Source: an uncultured Bacteroidales bacterium (lineage in GTDB: Bacteria; Bacteroidota; Bacteroidia; Bacteroidales; Muribaculaceae). From it: a stretch of 64,000 bases of DNA. The notes beneath the pieces are model-generated. The model worked only from the letters and a program-made list of their open reading frames with translations, was not told the origin of the DNA and did not search any database. Numbering within the stretch: the first letter of the stretch is position 1; each line of letters begins with the position of its first letter. Below, piece after piece: positions 38,630-48,781 of this stretch. The stretch is from contig CATZGB010000011.1 in the NCBI GenBank assembly GCA_958418815.1, positions 16,308-80,307 of the forward strand, given 5' to 3'. The position numbers were made by a program, and so were the translations under genes.

Positions 38630-39469
38630 TCATCTGCCAATCGCGTTGACAGCCATCCTCATCACGGTCAGCTTCTCGAGCAGATCGGGAAGCAGGTCTA
38701 AGCGCAGCATATTGGCACCGTCACTTTTGGCCTGGGCCGGATTCTGGTGCGTCTCGATGAAAATGCCGTCACATCCGACCGCGATTCCGGCACGTGCCAC
38801 GGTCTCGATCATGTCAGGACGTCCGCCGGTCACCCCCGCCGTCTGGTTGGGCTGCTGCAGGGAGTGGGTGACATCAAGTATCACCGGGCAGCCGTTGCGG
38901 CGCATCTCGGGGATGCCACGGTAATCGACAATCAGGTCCTGATAGCCGAAGGTGGTGCCGCGCTCGGTCACGGCCACATTGGGATTCCCCGCGTCGCGCA
39001 CCTTCCTCACGGCATGCTCCATCGCGCCGGGCGACAGAAACTGCCCTTTCTTTATGTTGACCATCTTCCCGGTCTCGGCGGCGGCCACAAGCAGAGTGGT
39101 CTGGCGGCAGAGGAAAGCCGGAATCTGGAGCATGTCGACATATTCGGCCGCCATTGCCGCCTCCGGCTCGGTATGGATGTCGGTAACGGTCGGGATGCCG
39201 AAAGTCTCACCCACCTTGCGCAGGATTTTCAGCGCCTCGATGTCGCCGATTCCGGTGAACGAGTCGATACGCGAACGGTTGGCTTTCCGGTAACTGCCTT
39301 TGAATACATAAGGGATGTCAAGCCGTGAGGTCAGCTCCACGGCTTTCTCGGCAATCTCCAAGGCCATCTTCTCCCCCTCTATCACGCAGGGGCCGGCGAG
39401 CAGGAAGAAATTGCCGGTGGCCGAAGAGGCCAGATATTGAGGGAGAGGGGTATTCTTGTCGTATGTCAT
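38630..39469 (-). CDS. kdsA: 3-deoxy-8-phosphooctulonate synthase
   Basis: 279 residues, normal for KdsA. It condenses phosphoenolpyruvate with arabinose 5-phosphate to make Kdo-8-phosphate for the lipopolysaccharide core. Family blocks are FFLLAGPCVIEG, PYVFKGSYRKANRSR, TDIHTEPEAAMAAEYVD, LQIPAFLCRQTTLL and VILDVTHSLQQPN. CRQT and TEPEAA separate it from DAHP synthases. It is 24 bp downstream of rsmE and probably shares its transcript. Confidence 0.96.
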   Translation of the reverse strand: MTYDKNTPLPQYLASSATGNFFLLAGPCVIEGEKMALEIAEKAVELTSRLDIPYVFKGSYRKANRSRIDSFTGIGDIEALKILRKVGETFGIPTVTDIHTEPEAAMAAEYVDMLQIPAFLCRQTTLLVAAAETGKMVNIKKGQFLSPGAMEHAVRKVRDAGNPNVAVTERGTTFGYQDLIVDYRGIPEMRRNGCPVILDVTHSLQQPNQTAGVTGGRPDMIETVARAGIAVGCDGIFIETHQNPAQAKSDGANMLRLDLLPDLLEKLTVMRMAVNAIGR

Positions 39470-39493
39470 AATGCAATGATGTTTCTTGTGTTG

Positions 39494-40216
39494 TCAGTCG
39501 GCCGTGGCTTTCAGCTGGGCCGCGATATGGAACGTCTGCAAGGCAGTCAGGGCGGCAGTCTCGGTGCGCAGCCTTGCGTCGCCGAGCGAGACAGGCCTGA
39601 ACCCCGCGTCAAGGGCCATCTTTATCTCCTCCTGGGAGAAATCACCCTCCGGGCCGATAAGGATGACCGAATCCTCACCCGGCCTGTATTCCTCAGCCAG
39701 CAGATGGCGTTGACCGTCATCGACACAATGCGCTATGAATTTGCCTGGCACGTCTTTGTGTTTCTCGATGAAACGGGCGAAAGGGGTCATCTCCTCCACC
39801 ACCGGCAGGGCGGCCTTGAGGCTCTGCTTCATTGCCGAGACGGCAGTTTTCTCAAGTCGCTCGCGCTTTATCTCCTTACGCTCGGAGAACCGGCAATGGA
39901 GCGGGATGAAACCATCCAACCCCACCTCCGTGGCTTTCTCGACGAGCCATTCCATACGGTCCATGTTTTTGGTCGGGGCCACAGCAAGCAGCAACCGCCC
40001 TTTCCAGTAAGGTGGCAGGCTGTGGCGCTCGACAATCTCCACCATGGCACGTTTGGGATGAGCGTCAATGAGGCGGACAGTGAACAATCCACCCTTGCCG
40101 TCGACCACCTCAAGGAGGTCGCCGGGCTGATGGCGCAACACCCTCACGCAATGGCCCGACTCCACCTCGGGCATCAACGGGTTGTCTTCTATTTCCGGGC
40201 AATAAAAGCGTATCAT
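39494..40216 (-). CDS. rsmE: 16S rRNA (uracil(1498)-N(3))-methyltransferase
   Basis: 240 residues. A PUA-like N-terminal domain (HCVRVLRHQPGDLLEVVDGK) is followed by a SPOUT methyltransferase domain with LLLAVAPTKNMDRMEWLVEK, EVGLDGFIPL, the knot motif ILIGPEGDFSQEEI and SLGDARLRTETAALTAL. It methylates N3 of U1498 in 16S rRNA. The ATG at 40216 (MIRFYCPEIEDNP) is chosen; the longer frame overlaps the upstream transporter gene and lacks family similarity. It is 13 bp from the transporter stop. Confidence 0.94.
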   Translation of the reverse strand: MIRFYCPEIEDNPLMPEVESGHCVRVLRHQPGDLLEVVDGKGGLFTVRLIDAHPKRAMVEIVERHSLPPYWKGRLLLAVAPTKNMDRMEWLVEKATEVGLDGFIPLHCRFSERKEIKRERLEKTAVSAMKQSLKAALPVVEEMTPFARFIEKHKDVPGKFIAHCVDDGQRHLLAEEYRPGEDSVILIGPEGDFSQEEIKMALDAGFRPVSLGDARLRTETAALTALQTFHIAAQLKATAD

Positions 40217-40229
40217 CAGATGAGCCAGA

Positions 40230-41612
40230 TCATTGTTTGTCGTCGACGAATCCGTCGGGCAGCGAATCCTCGTCAACAGCCTTGGCAAGGGTTACTTCAT
40301 CCTTGGACTTCTTCTCGGGATTCTTGAACACGAGGAAGAACAACACCGCAACCACGAGGGCATATCCGGCGAATATCAGCCAGGTGGTGTCCCAGTCGCC
40401 GACCAGAACGCCGTCAGACCAGTGGCAATAGTGGTTTACCACAGCTCCGGCCGACAGGGTGCCGATGGTGGCGCCAAGGCCGTTGGTCATCAGCATGAAC
40501 AAACCCTGGGCGGAAGCCTTGTTGGACGGGTCACACTCATTGTCGACATACAAGCCTCCCGACACATTGAAGAAGTCGAATGCCACGCCATAAACGACGC
40601 ATGACAGGAAAAACAGTATCACGCCGGGGAATGTCGGACTGCCGACCCCGAAGAATCCGAAGCGCAGCACCCAGGCTGTCATCGCCATCAGCATCACGGT
40701 CTTGATGCCGAAGCGTTTCAGGAAAAACGGTATGAGAAGAATACACAGGGCCTCGCTGACCTGCGACACCGAGACAAGCATCGTAGCGTTGTTGGCGGCG
40801 AAACTGTTGGCGATTTCCGCCACTGTGCTGCTCTTGAAGCTTGTCAGGAACGGGCCGGCAAAACCGTTGGTCACCTGCAACGACATACCAAGAAGCATGG
40901 AGAATATGAAAAACAGGGCCATTTTGCGCTGCTTGAACAGCTTGAACGCGCTAAGGCCGAGCTGCTCGGTGAGCGACTGCTTGGGCTTGCTGACCAGCTT
41001 GCACTGGGGCAGGGTGAAGCAATAAGCGAAAAGCACAAGGCTCAGCACACCCGACACAAGGAACTGCATGTAGGTGTACTGGAATTTCGCGTCGCTCTGG
41101 GCGAATGTGAATCCGAAAGAGCCATCCTCCCATGTGGCGCAGTTGACAAACCACATCGTGACAATGAACCCTACGGTGCCAAGCACCCTGATGGGCGGGA
41201 AATCCTTGACCGTGTCAAGGCCATGGTCTTTCAATATAGTGAAAGCGGCGGTGTTGGACAACGCGAGAGTAGGCATGTAGAATGCCACACTGACCGTGTA
41301 GACCGCCATGAACAATGTCTTGTCGGGCATCTCGCTCTGTATACCGAGCCAGCAAAGCATAATCATGGCAAGACCAGCCACGAGATGACACAGGCCGAGC
41401 AGCCTCTGGGGCTGTATGAACTTGTCGGCGACGATACCCATCAGCGTGGGCATGAATATCGAGACGATACCCTGTATGGCATAGAACCAGGAGATTTCCT
41501 CTCCCATGCCGGCCCTGCCGAGATAATTTCCCATACAGGTCAGGTAAGCGCCCCATACGGCAAACTCCAGGAAGTTGAGCGCCGAGAGCCGTATCTTAAT
41601 GTTTCCCATCAT
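40230..41612 (-). CDS. MFS transporter, nucleoside:H+ symporter type
   Basis: 460 residues with about 12 membrane helices. The opening IKIRLSALNFLEFAVWGAYL and the segment WFYAIQGIVSIFMPTLMGIVADKF are typical of the nucleoside permease NupG/XapB-like branch of the major facilitator superfamily. A hydrophilic tail of about 40 residues follows the last helix. It would import nucleosides with protons; substrate is inferred from family only. It heads the leftward series with rsmE and kdsA. A TACTTTTG element at 41701-41694 may be its -7 box. Confidence 0.85.
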   Translation of the reverse strand: MMGNIKIRLSALNFLEFAVWGAYLTCMGNYLGRAGMGEEISWFYAIQGIVSIFMPTLMGIVADKFIQPQRLLGLCHLVAGLAMIMLCWLGIQSEMPDKTLFMAVYTVSVAFYMPTLALSNTAAFTILKDHGLDTVKDFPPIRVLGTVGFIVTMWFVNCATWEDGSFGFTFAQSDAKFQYTYMQFLVSGVLSLVLFAYCFTLPQCKLVSKPKQSLTEQLGLSAFKLFKQRKMALFFIFSMLLGMSLQVTNGFAGPFLTSFKSSTVAEIANSFAANNATMLVSVSQVSEALCILLIPFFLKRFGIKTVMLMAMTAWVLRFGFFGVGSPTFPGVILFFLSCVVYGVAFDFFNVSGGLYVDNECDPSNKASAQGLFMLMTNGLGATIGTLSAGAVVNHYCHWSDGVLVGDWDTTWLIFAGYALVVAVLFFLVFKNPEKKSKDEVTLAKAVDEDSLPDGFVDDKQ

Positions 41613-41796
41613 ATTTGTCTAAGGATTTTTGCGGTTTGGATTCACATGTTAGTTATTGTCAGAAGAAAGGCTTCAGGGGCCTGTTATGTCTGGCAAAAGT
41701 AGTAATTTTTTTTGGTGTACATGCAAAACCTCAGTTAAAATTGTTAATAAATTGCTAACTTTGCGCAATCCTCAATCATAACATCACTTACAAGAA

Positions 41797-42948
41797 ATGA
41801 CATCACAGTCACGCCCATACACATTCGACCGCGTGGTCAGGCTGCTCATCGGCTGCGCCATATTCGCTTTCATCATCTGGCTGCTCGACCTGCTCAAGGA
41901 TGTGCTGCTTCCCTTCTGCGTGGCGTGCCTGATAGCCTACCTATTCGAGCCTTTCGTGCAGTACAACCGCTCCCTGCTGCGGCTAAAAGGGAGAATCACG
42001 GCCATCTTCGTGACCCTCTTCGAGGCATTGGTGTTTTTCGGCATACTGTTATATATGTGTGTGCCGTCAATCATCACCGAGATGCACCAGATGGCCGACC
42101 TGCTGCGCAACTACGCCAACTCCGATGTGAGCATACAGTATCTCCCCCCGGAAATCCATGACATACTCAAGAGCAACATCGACTTCGAGGAGCTTGCCCA
42201 CACCCTGATGCAGCAAGACATGCGCAGCATCATCGACAAAGGGATGACGGTGATACACGGCGGCGTGCATGTGGTCCTCGGTGTCGTGGCGTGGCTAATC
42301 GTCTTCCTTTATGTCATATTCATAATGCTCGACTATGACAGGCTGATGCGCGGCTTCAAGCTGCTGGTGCCTCCGCGCTTCCGTCCGGTGGCATACAAGG
42401 TGGGCAACGACATCAAGGAGTCGATGAACCATTACTTCCGCGGACAGGCGCTTATCGCCTGCGTCGTGGCCGTGATCTACTGCGTCGGCTTCTCGCTGTG
42501 CGGGCTGCCCCTGGCGATAGTGCTTGGACTCGGCACCGCCGTGTTGTTCATGATACCCTACTGCCAGTACCTCTCAATCATCCCTGTCACCCTGCTGTGC
42601 CTGGTCGACTCCGCCAACAGCGGCAGCCATTTCTGGACCCAGTGGTGGGAGTGCATGGGTGTGTTCCTGCTGGTGCAGATTGTGGCCGACCTGATACTCA
42701 CCCCCCGCATCATGGGGAAAGCCATGGGACTCAACCCGGCCATCATACTGCTCAGCCTCTCGATATGGGGCTCGCTCTTCGGACTCATCGGCATGATCAT
42801 CGCGTTGCCGCTCACGACACTGCTTCTCTCCTACTATGAGCAATATGTGATTATGCGCAACGATGACGAGCCGCCATCTCAACGCCTCAAGGAGGTGGAG
42901 GAGATAAAAGACATGTCTGAGATGCCATTCAAGGACGGGAACGACTGA
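41797..42948 (+). CDS. AI-2E (PerM/YdiK-like) family transporter
   Basis: 383 residues. Hydrophobic helices lie at about 13-45, 66-90 and 155-180, with a C-terminal cluster of about five (210-350). The middle soluble part is helical. The family motif region LLVPPRFRPVAYKVGNDIKES and GLNPAIILLSLSIWGSLFG are present. The family includes proposed autoinducer-2 exporters and Na+/H+ antiporter-like members, so the substrate is open. A TAACTTTG element at 41756-41763 lies 33 nt upstream. It is a single gene, divergent from the nucleoside transporter. Confidence 0.85.
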   Translation: MTSQSRPYTFDRVVRLLIGCAIFAFIIWLLDLLKDVLLPFCVACLIAYLFEPFVQYNRSLLRLKGRITAIFVTLFEALVFFGILLYMCVPSIITEMHQMADLLRNYANSDVSIQYLPPEIHDILKSNIDFEELAHTLMQQDMRSIIDKGMTVIHGGVHVVLGVVAWLIVFLYVIFIMLDYDRLMRGFKLLVPPRFRPVAYKVGNDIKESMNHYFRGQALIACVVAVIYCVGFSLCGLPLAIVLGLGTAVLFMIPYCQYLSIIPVTLLCLVDSANSGSHFWTQWWECMGVFLLVQIVADLILTPRIMGKAMGLNPAIILLSLSIWGSLFGLIGMIIALPLTTLLLSYYEQYVIMRNDDEPPSQRLKEVEEIKDMSEMPFKDGND

Positions 42949-42995
42949 TTTTTGACCACTTTCACGGGTTTTGCCATCATTTATGTTGTACAGCT

Positions 42996-43027
42996 ATTGT
43001 ACGGACAGGAATCATTGCGTAATTTTG
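42996..43027 (+). promoter_or_regulatory. Promoter of the TonB receptor operon
   Basis: ATTG (42996-42999), 20 nt, TAATTTTG (43020-43027). Over and just upstream of the -33 element the hexamer TTGTAC occurs twice, 11 bp apart (about 42986 and 42997), a possible regulator site. Confidence 0.55.
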
Positions 43028-43121
43028 CAACAGTTTTTAACGCTAATATCCAATCCTTAACAGCCCGAGGGGCTATCGCCAATTCTATCCAACCATCATA
43101 ATCCATTCATTTCACAACGCA

Positions 43122-45869
43122 ATGAGAAAACTGCTTTCAACATTGATCGCGCTGTGGCTGGCCAACATCGTGGCCATTGCCGCACCCGGCGCGTTTACGT
43201 CAGTGGGTATTGTCGTCGATGAATCCAACGAGCCGGTCACCGGTGCCACGGTATCCACTGCCGGCGGCAAAGCGTTGGGTGTCACCGACATCGACGGCAA
43301 ATTCAAAGTGCAGGTGCCTGATGGCACCAGCGGCCTTACAGTCACATTCATCGGCTACAAACCGCTGACTGTCGACGCCAGGCAGAATGTCGGCACAATC
43401 GCCATGGAGGTCGAGTCGCAGATGCTCGCCGATGTGGTAGTCACCCAATCGCTGGCACGCACCCGCGAGACCCCGGTGGCCATATCGCAAATCAACGCCG
43501 CCGACATCGACTTCAAGCTCGGCAACCAGGAATTTCCTGAAGTGCTGAAGACCACTCCCGGTGTCTGGACCACCAAGGAAGGTGGAGGCTTCGGCGACGC
43601 TAAGACCAACATGCGCGGCTTCAAGAGCGAGAACGTGGCCGTGGTCATCAACGGTATCCCCATCAACGATATGGAATGAGGTGGTGTCTACTGGAGCAAC
43701 TGGGCCGGACTGAGCGATGTGGCCACATCCATCCAGACCCAGCGCGGACTCGGAGCCGGACTGCTCTCCGCACCCTCCGTGGGCGGCACCATCAACATCA
43801 CCACCCAGAGCCTCGACGCCAAGAAAGGCGGCTCGGTATGGTACGGCATGGGCAATGACGGCATGAACCAGATCGGTCTCAAACTCTCGACCGGCCTGAT
43901 GAAAAACGGCTGGGCCGTGACCATCCTCGGCTCACGCCGCTGGAGCGACGACAACTACGTGCAGGGCACCTGGTACAACTCCTACAACTACTTCCTGAAT
44001 GTGTCGAAGCGCATCAATGACGCCCACCAGCTGTCATTCACCGCGTTTGGCGCGCCCCAGACCCATGCGCAGCGCTCATCTTACGACGGCCTGACAATCG
44101 AGGGCTGGGCCACAACCGCCAAGCAATACATGGATGGCGAAAGCCAGTACCGCTACAACGCGTCGTTTGGTTACCTCCTCAACGGACAGAAATCCACCGG
44201 CGCCAACTATAACCATTACCACAAGCCCCAGCTCTCGCTCAACCACATCTGGGAAATCAACGACCACTCCTCCCTCGCCACCGTGCTGTACGCATCCTTT
44301 GCCAACGGAGGCGGCTACAAGGGTATGGGCCGCTCGGTCACATACAACGGCACGCTTCTCAGCGGCGATTCCTGGTTTGGCTGCTCTGACGGAAACATCA
44401 ACACCACATTCCGCAACCCTGACGGGACATTCGCCTACGACCAGATTCAGCTGATGAACCGCAACTCCGAGACCGGCTCCAACATGGTGCTGGCCGACAA
44501 CGTGAACTCCCACAACTGGTATGGCCTGGTGTCGACCTACAAGCACTCCCTGCTCGACAACAAGCTCAACCTCACTGGTGGTATCGACATGAGATACTAC
44601 AAGGCTTTCCACAAGGCCACAATCGTAGACCTCTTTGACGGCGAATACTACATCGACGACTATTACCGCTCACGCGTGCAGCCCGAGAACTCCGCCGTGT
44701 TCAACAAGAACAACACCGAATGGGTCAACCAGAAACTCGGTGTGGGTGATGTCGTCTACCGCAACTTCGACGGTGTGTCACACAACGAGGGGCTTTTCCT
44801 CCAGGGTGAATACTCCATGCTCGACCGCAACCTCAACATCGTGCTGTCCGGCTCGCTCAACAACACCGGCTACCAGCGCATCGAGCATTTCTACGCCGAC
44901 GAGGCCCACTCAAAAAGCGCCTGGCAGAATTTCATAGGCGGCACCGTGAAACTCGGCTCCAACTACAACATCGACCGCCACAACAATGTGTTCTTCAACG
45001 TGGGCTACATCAGCCGCGTGCCTTTCTTCAGCTACGGCGTGTTCCTCTCGTCGCAGAACTCCAACATGCTCAACCCCAATCCCCTCAACGAGAAGATTGT
45101 CTCATTCGAGGTGGGTTACGGCTACCACTCCCCTGTCTTCAGCATCGATGTCAACGGCTACTTCACCAAGTGGATGGACAAGACCACATCCCGCTCGGTG
45201 CAGATGCTCGGCGAAATGAGCGGCCAGTATGGCTCATTCAACATGCAGGGTGTCAACGCCCGCCATATGGGTGTAGAGCTGGCCGCCACATTCCAGCCCA
45301 CCAACTGGTTCACCCTCGAGGGAATGCTCTCCATAGCCGACTACATCTGGGACTCCAACCCGACGGGCTACTTCTACGGACCCGGCGGATTCCCGATCTC
45401 ATCTCTCAACGGCACCCCTGCCACAGGCATCATGTCGGGCGACCACCTCTCGGCCAAGCTCAACCAGAAGGGAGTGAAGGTGGGCGGCTCGGCGATGACA
45501 ACCGGAGCCATCTCGGCCACTTTCCGCCCCTTCAAGGGGTGGCGCATCGGAGCTGACTGGACTTTCCACGCCCGCAACTATTCCGACTACCAGGTCACCG
45601 CCTCCAACTTCAACCCCGGCACAGACCTCAACGTGCCTGACCCCTGGAGAATCCCCTGGGGCAACCAGCTCGACCTCTCGGCCAGCTACAGCTTTGAAAT
45701 CGGCGGCATAAACGCGCGTCTCAGCGGAAATGTCTACAACCTCTGCGACTACCACTATGTGACCACCGCCTGGGGCAAGCTCGAGGAACCCGGCGCATGG
45801 GACAATGTCTTCCGTGTCTTCTATTCTTTCGGCCGCACATATTCCCTGAAGCTGCGTCTTAACTTCTAA
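43122..45869 (+). pseudogene. TonB-dependent receptor interrupted by one in-frame TGA
   Basis: One reading frame of 916 codons, open except for TGA at 43677-43679 (codon 186). The first part has a signal peptide (to about residue 20), a carboxypeptidase-regulatory-like domain (VGIVVDESNEPVTGATVSTA), a TonB-box-like stretch MLADVVVTQSLART and the plug domain up to NGIPINDME. After the stop the same frame resumes GGVYWSNWAGLSDVATSIQT and runs through the barrel to a C-terminal LKLRLNF. Composition is the same on both sides and there is no frameshift. The ATG at 43719 cannot give an exported protein because signal and plug are lost. Possible causes are a sequencing error, a recent nonsense mutation, or read-through. 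Its partner lipoprotein gene 15 bp downstream is intact. Confidence 0.8.
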
Positions 45870-45884
45870 TCCAAAAGAACTGAG

Positions 45885-47945
45885 ATGAAAAAAACAATAT
45901 ATCTGCCGCTGCTGGCCATCGGAGCGATGGCAGCGCTCACCGGCTGCGACGAGAATGCCTGGAACGACCATCTCGACGGGTTTGACTCGACTTTCGCGCC
46001 CACCGAGGTGAAGACCATCGAATACACCCTCACCGACGCCGACTACGCGGCCATCGCCTCAAACAAGCAAAACAAGGCCCTGGCCGAGCAAAACGACGCG
46101 TCGCAGGCATTGGCCGCCCTCTCCGGCAACAAGTACTTCACCGAGAAAATCACCGCCGCCGAGTATGTGCCGGCATTCTTAGGCTCGACCGCACCATACA
46201 TGATGTACACCGACGGCTCATCGATACGGCTTACCTACAACATCTCCGTCGGGTTGCCCGAAGAGGTGACCGAGTCGGCCGGAGCCTGGAACCTCTCGGT
46301 AAGCGAGGAGTTCTACAAGACCGCCGTGTGGGAGAGCGACGAAAATTACATCGTGGGATTCGCCCCCGAGAAACCGGCCTCGCGCTACCTGCCGGCAGCC
46401 ATACAGGCTTCCATCGGCGCTGACGCGCAGGAGGGGAAGTATGCCATCATATCCTACCTTGAGGCAGAGCAGAACCCCATCTTCGGCAATGTCGGAGGCG
46501 GCGACGAGCCTCCCTCCGGTTTCCAGATGTCTGATGTCCTCGGCGACATCGCGGCCGGCGACGGCGTGACGGTCGACGGCGTGGTAGGCGGCGCGTGTGG
46601 CGCAGGCTTCGTGCTGACCGACCTCGGAGGCTCCATCTTCGTCTACATGGGCGGAGGATATGATCCGACCACCTACCCGGTGGGCTCCCAGCTTCACCTT
46701 GAAGGGGAGGCCACCTCTTTCAAAGGCAATCTCCAGGTTGCCCAGGGAGCCACAATAGACAAGGTCGGCACCCAGGAATACATCTTCCCCGCCGCCACCG
46801 TCTATGACGGCGCGGCTCTCGACGCGGCCCTCACCCGCCCCGCCGACCAACTGGCCATCTACGCCTCAATCTCTGGCAAGGTGGTTGTCTCGGGCAACAA
46901 CATCAACATCGAGGTGGCCGGCGCGGAGACCGCCAAAGGCTCGATTTATTACGCCACAGACGCCCAGCGCGAGAAACTCACAGACGGGACTTATGTCGAA
47001 GTGACCGGATGGTTCATCAGCATCTCAGGCTCGCGTTACTGCAACTTCGTCGTAGACCACCTCAACTTCCTGACCAACGCTCCCGCCAAGGCAGCCAGCC
47101 GCGGATTGGCCGCCGCTGTCCCCACCGTGGAGAAGAACGCGGTCTACCGCTACGACGGCTCAAGATGGGTCGTTCCCGAAAACTTCGTAATCCTCAACCC
47201 GGCCGACTACACTGCCATGGGACTCAACGGCTCACTCTCGCAGCCCGACGCATACCTGCCGACATTCCTCAAGCTGAAATATCCCTACGCCAAGGCCGAC
47301 GACGTGAAGTATGTCCTCTACTACAACTCGGGATATGCCTGCGCCGAATACAACTTCAACGGTTCGGAATGGATCCGCTTCAACGGCGTGGAGACCGAGA
47401 CCTCTCAGTTTGTGCGCGCCGGAGGGAAATGGATGTTCGACCCCAACGTGACCATCAACCTGCCTTATGGAAAAGGACAGACCGCTTCCGCGCCCTTCTA
47501 TCAGGCCTGCGTGGACTGGGTCTATGAGAACAAGTGTGTGCCCCTGGGCGACACCTCCATAAAGTCTGGCAAATTCTGGGTCACCTCCTACGGCAACAAC
47601 GACTATTACTGCGGCACCTCCTCATACCAGAACAATGTCGACCTGCGCGCAGCGTCGGCCCGCGCCCAGTACAGCGCCGGATGGGAAGGCTACACCGACG
47701 AGGAAATCGTCGCCACGATGGAGGAAAGATGCGACCGCGAGGTGTTCCCCGCCGTGCTTTCCCAGTTCTACCCCGACGCTAAGCCTATCGACGGGCTGCA
47801 GGTTGTCTACACCATCAACTTCTACGCTTACGCGCTTACCCCTGCCGGCAACTACCGCACACTCCCCTGTGTGGCCAAATACGAGGTCACCGGAGTCGGA
47901 CAGTTCACCTATCTTGAGTCGCAGTGGCTCATAGGCATCGAATAA
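45885..47945 (+). CDS. Large surface lipoprotein paired with TonB receptor
   Basis: 686 residues. The lipobox ALTGC gives Cys21. After it come DENAWNDHLDGFD, a helical region (about 50-120), a central beta-rich region (about 200-370) that looks like an OB-fold module (GFVLTDLGGSIFVYMGGGYD, VGSQLHLEGEATSFKGNLQV), and a C-terminal half with repeated aromatic-rich strands (KYVLYYNSGYACAEYNFNGS). OB-fold lipoproteins like this occur beside Bacteroidetes TonB receptors, but no specific function is known to me. It is not SusD-like (no TPR helices). It is 15 bp after the receptor gene and surely co-transcribed; a terminator follows. If the receptor is truly broken, this gene would be left without its partner. 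Confidence 0.8.
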   Translation: MKKTIYLPLLAIGAMAALTGCDENAWNDHLDGFDSTFAPTEVKTIEYTLTDADYAAIASNKQNKALAEQNDASQALAALSGNKYFTEKITAAEYVPAFLGSTAPYMMYTDGSSIRLTYNISVGLPEEVTESAGAWNLSVSEEFYKTAVWESDENYIVGFAPEKPASRYLPAAIQASIGADAQEGKYAIISYLEAEQNPIFGNVGGGDEPPSGFQMSDVLGDIAAGDGVTVDGVVGGACGAGFVLTDLGGSIFVYMGGGYDPTTYPVGSQLHLEGEATSFKGNLQVAQGATIDKVGTQEYIFPAATVYDGAALDAALTRPADQLAIYASISGKVVVSGNNINIEVAGAETAKGSIYYATDAQREKLTDGTYVEVTGWFISISGSRYCNFVVDHLNFLTNAPAKAASRGLAAAVPTVEKNAVYRYDGSRWVVPENFVILNPADYTAMGLNGSLSQPDAYLPTFLKLKYPYAKADDVKYVLYYNSGYACAEYNFNGSEWIRFNGVETETSQFVRAGGKWMFDPNVTINLPYGKGQTASAPFYQACVDWVYENKCVPLGDTSIKSGKFWVTSYGNNDYYCGTSSYQNNVDLRAASARAQYSAGWEGYTDEEIVATMEERCDREVFPAVLSQFYPDAKPIDGLQVVYTINFYAYALTPAGNYRTLPCVAKYEVTGVGQFTYLESQWLIGIE

Positions 47946-47975
47946 GCATCAGGCCCCGTAAAGGCTGACTTCAAT

Positions 47976-48020
47976 AAAAACGGGCGCCACCGGTGATGAC
48001 CACCGTGGCACCCGTTTTTT
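47976..48020 (+). terminator. Terminator after the TonB receptor operon
   Basis: GC-rich stem of about 17 pairs (about 47979-47995 with 48001-48017, one mismatch), flanked by an A run and followed by T residues. Confidence 0.8.
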
Positions 48021-48021
48021 C

Positions 48022-48052
48022 ATTGCGGAGTCAAAAGTTTTGCTTATCTTTG
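48022..48052 (+). promoter_or_regulatory. Promoter of the rubrerythrin gene
   Basis: ATTG (48022-48025), 19 nt, TATCTTTG (48045-48052). It implies an 80 nt leader before the ATG at 48135. Confidence 0.7.
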
Positions 48053-48134
48053 TGAGCCGTAAACGGCCCGGGCGATTGCCCGCGAGTCAACCTGACAACA
48101 CTGCATACTATACATCATAATTTTACGTTTCGCT

Positions 48135-48689
48135 ATGAAGAAAAAATTCATCTGCACCGTATGTGGCTATGTCCACGAAGGTGAAGAGGCACCCGAGAAG
48201 TGCCCTCTCTGCGGCGCTCCCCGCAGCAAATTCGAGGAGATGAGCCCCGAGGCATGCCTGCAGTTCGTGACCGAGCACGAAATCGGCGTCGCCAAAGGTC
48301 TCGACGAAGAGATGATCAAAGACCTCAACGCCCATTTCATGGGTGAATGCACCGAGGTAGGAATGTATCTGGCCATGTCGCGCCAGGCCGACCGCGAGGG
48401 TTATCCCGAAATCGCCGAGGCATTCAAGCGTTACGCATGGGAAGAGGCAGAACACGCCTCCAAGTTCGCCGAACTCCTCGGCGACTGCGTGTGGGATACC
48501 AAGACAAACCTCGAGAAGCGCATGCACGCCGAGGCCGGAGCCAACGCCGACAAGATGCGCATCGCGGCAAACGCCAAGAAAGCCAACCTCGACGCAATCC
48601 ACGACACCGTACACGAAATGGCCAAGGATGAGGCCCGCCACGGCCGTGGTTTCGCCGGTCTCTACGAGCGTTTCTTCGGCAAGAAGTAA
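48135..48689 (+). CDS. Reverse rubrerythrin (rubredoxin plus ferritin-like domain)
   Basis: 184 residues. An N-terminal rubredoxin-like iron site is formed by CTVCGY (Cys8, Cys11) and CPLCGA. A ferritin-like diiron four-helix domain follows (about residues 58-184) with [45 protein letters not shown] and [13 protein letters not shown] supplying the Glu/His ligands. Domain order is the reverse of classical rubrerythrin. These proteins act as NAD(P)H-linked peroxidases that protect anaerobes from hydrogen peroxide and oxygen. It is monocistronic, with its own promoter and terminator. Confidence 0.93.
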   Translation: MKKKFICTVCGYVHEGEEAPEKCPLCGAPRSKFEEMSPEACLQFVTEHEIGVAKGLDEEMIKDLNAHFMGECTEVGMYLAMSRQADREGYPEIAEAFKRYAWEEAEHASKFAELLGDCVWDTKTNLEKRMHAEAGANADKMRIAANAKKANLDAIHDTVHEMAKDEARHGRGFAGLYERFFGKK

Positions 48690-48712
48690 CCCCTGTCAGC
48701 CAGACAAGACAC

Positions 48713-48765
48713 CAGGGTGTCACGCAATCCAGGTTTCATACCTGCCGCGTGACACCCTGTTTTTC
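48713..48765. terminator. Terminator between rubrerythrin and lrgB
   Basis: Thirteen-base perfect stem (48713-48725 with 48747-48759) followed by TTTTT; an inner CAGG/CCTG pairing lies in the loop. The downstream lrgB ends at 48782 from the other side. Confidence 0.8.
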
Positions 48766-48781
48766 CAAGGCCGAGTCCCTG

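Noticed and set aside
39437..40327. Plus-strand frame of 296 codons
   Set aside because: Antisense to rsmE and adjacent gene ends; no domain signal.
43719..45869. Independent gene starting at the ATG after the in-frame stop
   Set aside because: It would lack signal peptide and most of the plug; it is the second part of the interrupted TonB receptor.
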